A stretch of DNA of 64,000 nt from CAZKWG01 sp964615375. Lineage in GTDB: Bacteria > Myxococcota_A > UBA796 > CAZKWG01. The notes beneath the pieces are model-generated. The model worked only from the letters and a program-made list of their open reading frames with translations. It did not search any database and was not told the DNA's origin. Shown here piece by piece: positions 61,791-64,000 of the stretch. The stretch lies in the NCBI GenBank assembly GCA_964615375.1, contig CAZTOW010000043.1, positions 1 through 64,000 on the forward strand, read 5' to 3'. Positions within the stretch are counted from its first letter, which is position 1; each line of letters begins with the position of its first letter. Made by a program: the position numbers and the translations under genes.

Positions 61791-62651
61791 ATGCGCCGCC
61801 TGCTCTACGCCCTGCTCCTCCTCGTCACCGTCGGACTCGCCCTGAGCGCCTCCACCCTGGGCCTCTCCCCCGGCCCCGCGCTCACGCTCGCGCTGCTGAC
61901 CTTGTTCGGCGTGATCCTCGGCCTGGAGCGCCTGATCCCGCACGCGCCCGACTGGAACCGCTCGGAGGAGGCCGGGCTGGACGCGGTCCACACGCTGGCG
62001 GCCCTGGGCACGGATCGGCTGGTGCGGCTGCCCTTCGAGGTGGGGATCGTGGCGCTGGCGGGGGCTGGCGCGCTGTCCGCGCTGCCGCTGGGGGCGCAGG
62101 TCCTGGTCCTGCTGCTGGTGCCCGACGCGCTGAAGTACGCGATCCACCTGCTGTCTCACCGCTGGGACCCGCTGTGGGGCGTGCATGCGGTCCACCACCA
62201 GCCCGGGCGCGTGGTGCTGCTGAACGGCCTGCGCATGCACCCGCTGAACGTGGCCTGGAACGTCGCCCCCGACGCGGCCCTGGTCCTGCTGGCGGGGCCC
62301 TCGCCCACGGCGGCGCTGGTGGCGGGCGCCCTCCGCGGGGCGGTGGCCCTGCTGCAGCACGCGAACGTGGCCCTGGACAGCGGCTGGCTCTCCCCCTGGC
62401 TCAGCACGCCCGAGGCGCACCGCTGGCACCACGTCCGCGACCGGGCGGCCTCCGACGTCAACTTCGGCGCCACCTCGCTGATCTGGGACCGCCTTTTCGG
62501 CACCTTCCGCGCGCCCGAGCCCGCCCCCCTGGACGTGGGCATCGACGAGGCGCTCCCGCGGAGCTATGCGGGGCAGATGCTGTGGCCGCTCTGCCGCGAC
62601 CGACTTCGGACCACCTGCCTCACGGCGCGGGCGCGGGCATGGCTGGCCTGA
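61791..62651 (+). CDS. fatty acid hydroxylase/sterol desaturase superfamily membrane protein
   Basis: A 286-residue membrane enzyme with the histidine clusters of the di-iron hydroxylase superfamily: KYAIHLLSHRWDPLW (HxxxH), WGVHAVHHQPGRV (HxxHH) and PEAHRWHHVRDR (HxxHH). Four or more hydrophobic segments precede or separate these. Members hydroxylate or desaturate lipids using oxygen and iron. The N-terminal MRRLLYALLLLVTVGLALS is a first membrane helix. It shares a promoter/operator with the following ArsR gene, which starts 13 bases before its stop, so its expression is probably controlled by that repressor. Confidence 0.85.
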   Translation: MRRLLYALLLLVTVGLALSASTLGLSPGPALTLALLTLFGVILGLERLIPHAPDWNRSEEAGLDAVHTLAALGTDRLVRLPFEVGIVALAGAGALSALPLGAQVLVLLLVPDALKYAIHLLSHRWDPLWGVHAVHHQPGRVVLLNGLRMHPLNVAWNVAPDAALVLLAGPSPTAALVAGALRGAVALLQHANVALDSGWLSPWLSTPEAHRWHHVRDRAASDVNFGATSLIWDRLFGTFRAPEPAPLDVGIDEALPRSYAGQMLWPLCRDRLRTTCLTARARAWLA

Positions 62652-62995
62652 GCCTCCCGCAGGTCCCGGCCGCGGTCCCCTCCCCGCTGGACGGGCTGCC
62701 GCTGGCCCTGCTGCGCGCGCTGGCGGAGCCCACCCGGCTGGAGCTGGTGCTGGCCCTGGCGGCCTCGGGCGAGCGGGACATCGAGGCCATCGCCGCCGAG
62801 TTTCCCCAGGATCGCTCGGTGATCTCGCGCCACCTCGCCGCCCTGCACGCGGCGGGGGCGCTGCGCCGGCGACAGGAGGGGCGCCGGGTCCTCTACCAGC
62901 TCGACGGCCCGGCCCTGCTCAGCTCGCTGGACGCCCTCACCGGCCTGCTCCGCGCCTCCATGGCGGGCTGCTGCGGGCCGGAGCAGGCGCGCTGA
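62639..62995 (+). CDS. ArsR/SmtB-family transcriptional repressor
   Basis: A 118-residue winged-helix regulator: LLRALAEPTRLELVLALAAS (helix alpha 2 of the family), IEAIAAEFPQDRSVISRHLA (recognition helix) and ALRRRQEGRRVLYQLDG (the beta wing). The C-terminal GCCGPEQAR has a Cys pair that could take part in metal or redox sensing, although the classic CVC of ArsR on helix 3 is absent. It overlaps the end of the hydroxylase gene by 13 bases and is probably the repressor of the operator at 61735-61770. Confidence 0.88.
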   Translation: MAGLSLPQVPAAVPSPLDGLPLALLRALAEPTRLELVLALAASGERDIEAIAAEFPQDRSVISRHLAALHAAGALRRRQEGRRVLYQLDGPALLSSLDALTGLLRASMAGCCGPEQAR

Positions 62996-63005
62996 GGCTC
63001 CCGCC

Positions 63006-64000
63006 TCAGCCCAGGGTGACGCCGTCCGCGGACATGCGGGCCGGGTCGGCCGGGCCGGGCACGGTGCCCGGCGGGTGCTCGTACCAGCCCTGGGGGTCGG
63101 CGCTGGCGGGGTCGTCGCGCACTTTGAGGATCGTGAACATCCCGCCCATGTCGATGTAGGAGAAGGGCCCGGCGCCGCCCTTCATGGGCAGGCTGTTGGG
63201 CGGGATGGGCATCTCCATCTCCCCCATGCCGCCGCCGCCGGTGGTGCCCATGCTCATGTAGGCCGGGAGGATGCGGCTCATGCGGCGATCGACCTGCGAG
63301 AGGTCCGCGCCCAGCACGTTGGGCAGCCCGTGGCCCATCTGGGTCATGACGTGGTGGGTCATGTGGCAGTGGACGCCCCAGTCGCCGGGCTCCTCGGGCG
63401 TGAACTCGATGACCCGGGTGGCGCCGGTGGGCACCAGCACGGTGGTCTCGGGGAGCTGCGCAGAGGGCGGGACGAGGCCGCCGTCGGTGGCGGTCACCTG
63501 GAAGCGGAGCCCGTGCAGGTGGATGGGGTGGTGGTCCATGGGGCTCAGGTTGCCGAGCCGGATGCGCACCCGCTCGCCCGTGCCCACCAGCAGGGGCTCG
63601 GTGGCGGGGAAGGCCTTGCCGTTGAAGGTCAGCACGTTGAAGTCCGACATCTCGCCGGGGTCCGGGCGCGAGGCCCCGACCGGGATCCGCCAGGTGTGGG
63701 TCATGAGCGCGAAGTCGTGATCCACCGTGGCCTGGGGTCGCCGGGGGTGGACGACGAACATGCCCATCAGCCCCAGCGCGATCTGCGTCATCTCGTCGTA
63801 GTGCGAGTGGTACATGAAGGTGCCGGGGTCTCGGAGCGTGAACTCGTAGACCCAGGTCTGGCCGGGCGGGATGGGCCGCTGGGTGAGGCCCGCGACGCCG
63901 TCCATCCCGTTGGGCAGGACCAGCCCATGCCAGTGGACGGTGGTGGGCTCCGGCAGGCGGTTGGTGACGTAGAGGCGGAGGCGGTCGCCCTCGACGGCCT
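63006..64000 (-). CDS. multicopper oxidase, partial at the window edge
   Basis: The 5' part lies beyond the window end. The visible 331 codons carry the copper motifs in order: TTVHWHGLVLPNG (HWHG), GTFMYHSHYDEM (HSH), MDHHPIHLHGLRF (HPxHLHG) and GDWGVHCHMTHHVMTQMGHG (HCHxxxHxxxxM), so a complete trinuclear and type 1 copper site is present. The C-terminal tail has Met-rich stretches (MGEMEM), common in copper-tolerance oxidases such as CopA/CueO. It oxidises Cu(I) or phenolics in the periplasm. The convergent ArsR gene ends 10 bases from its stop. Confidence 0.9.
   Translation of the reverse strand, partial: AVEGDRLRLYVTNRLPEPTTVHWHGLVLPNGMDGVAGLTQRPIPPGQTWVYEFTLRDPGTFMYHSHYDEMTQIALGLMGMFVVHPRRPQATVDHDFALMTHTWRIPVGASRPDPGEMSDFNVLTFNGKAFPATEPLLVGTGERVRIRLGNLSPMDHHPIHLHGLRFQVTATDGGLVPPSAQLPETTVLVPTGATRVIEFTPEEPGDWGVHCHMTHHVMTQMGHGLPNVLGADLSQVDRRMSRILPAYMSMGTTGGGGMGEMEMPIPPNSLPMKGGAGPFSYIDMGGMFTILKVRDDPASADPQGWYEHPPGTVPGPADPARMSADGVTLG

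Overview
The window is GC-rich, densely packed bacterial DNA. Several predicted lipoproteins have acidic Thr/Gly/Glu linkers, DxDxDG/DCDD metal-binding repeats, FG-GAP repeats or propeller repeats. Together with caspase-like and exosortase-like genes this suggests a complex Gram-negative of the Myxococcota / former Deltaproteobacteria type. That placement is an inference from gene style; there is no marker gene or rRNA.

The main structural result is a mobile island of about 41.8 kb (roughly 4047-45858). It was inserted by its own large serine recombinase into a chromosomal gene for an outer-membrane-type protein. The two halves of that gene lie at 3585-4046 and 45855-46506, both on the minus strand. 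They rejoin in frame when the island is removed at a shared 4-bp core (tcac at 4043-4046 and 45855-45858). A 10-bp inverted repeat flanks the core in the reconstructed attP. The recombinase frame runs across the attachment site, so its C-terminus differs between the integrated and circular forms.

The island carries two large modules. (1) A tightly overlapped minus-strand operon of 12 genes (18684 down to 4241) encodes: a membrane protein with a death-like/effector-associated-type helical domain; a secreted caspase-like protease fused to a probable beta-barrel; a DCDD-repeat lipoprotein with a C-terminal sorting-type tail; an exosortase-like transpeptidase with a visible Cys/Arg/His triad; a radical SAM enzyme; a PLP aminotransferase; a GNAT-type acyltransferase; three envelope proteins; a small beta-rich protein; and a sigma factor. 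A membrane-anchored Lon-like protein (18883-20652) is divergent, and a 34-bp near-perfect palindrome lies between them. I do not recognise this combination as a described system; it is the best candidate here for something new. (2) A complete BREX locus with the brxE-A-B-C-pglX-pglZ-brxD-brxHI order of type 6 (40198 down to 20659) is modified in three ways: a P-loop NTPase gene is inserted between brxC and pglX, a second NTPase region is fused in frame to PglX, and BrxHI carries a C-terminal DEDD exonuclease. The right end of the island has regulators (an AlbA/RecG-like ATP-binding winged-helix protein and an XRE protein), an 11-bp repeat array, small unknown genes and the recombinase.

Chromosomal flanks. 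Left (1-4046): a DUF2200 gene, a Tat-exported NlpC/P60-like protein, two tandem paralogous secreted proteins and a lipoprotein esterase. Right (45855-64000): an HMA-thioredoxin fusion in operon with the disrupted porin-like gene, a run of lipoproteins, an aldehyde dehydrogenase, a membrane protein, an alpha/beta hydrolase, an M74-type murein endopeptidase, an HTH_42 protein, FG-GAP and NHL-type lipoproteins, an ATP-grasp ligase with a Cys-rich partner, a fatty-acid-hydroxylase/ArsR operon with a palindromic operator, and the 3' part of a multicopper oxidase gene cut by the window edge.
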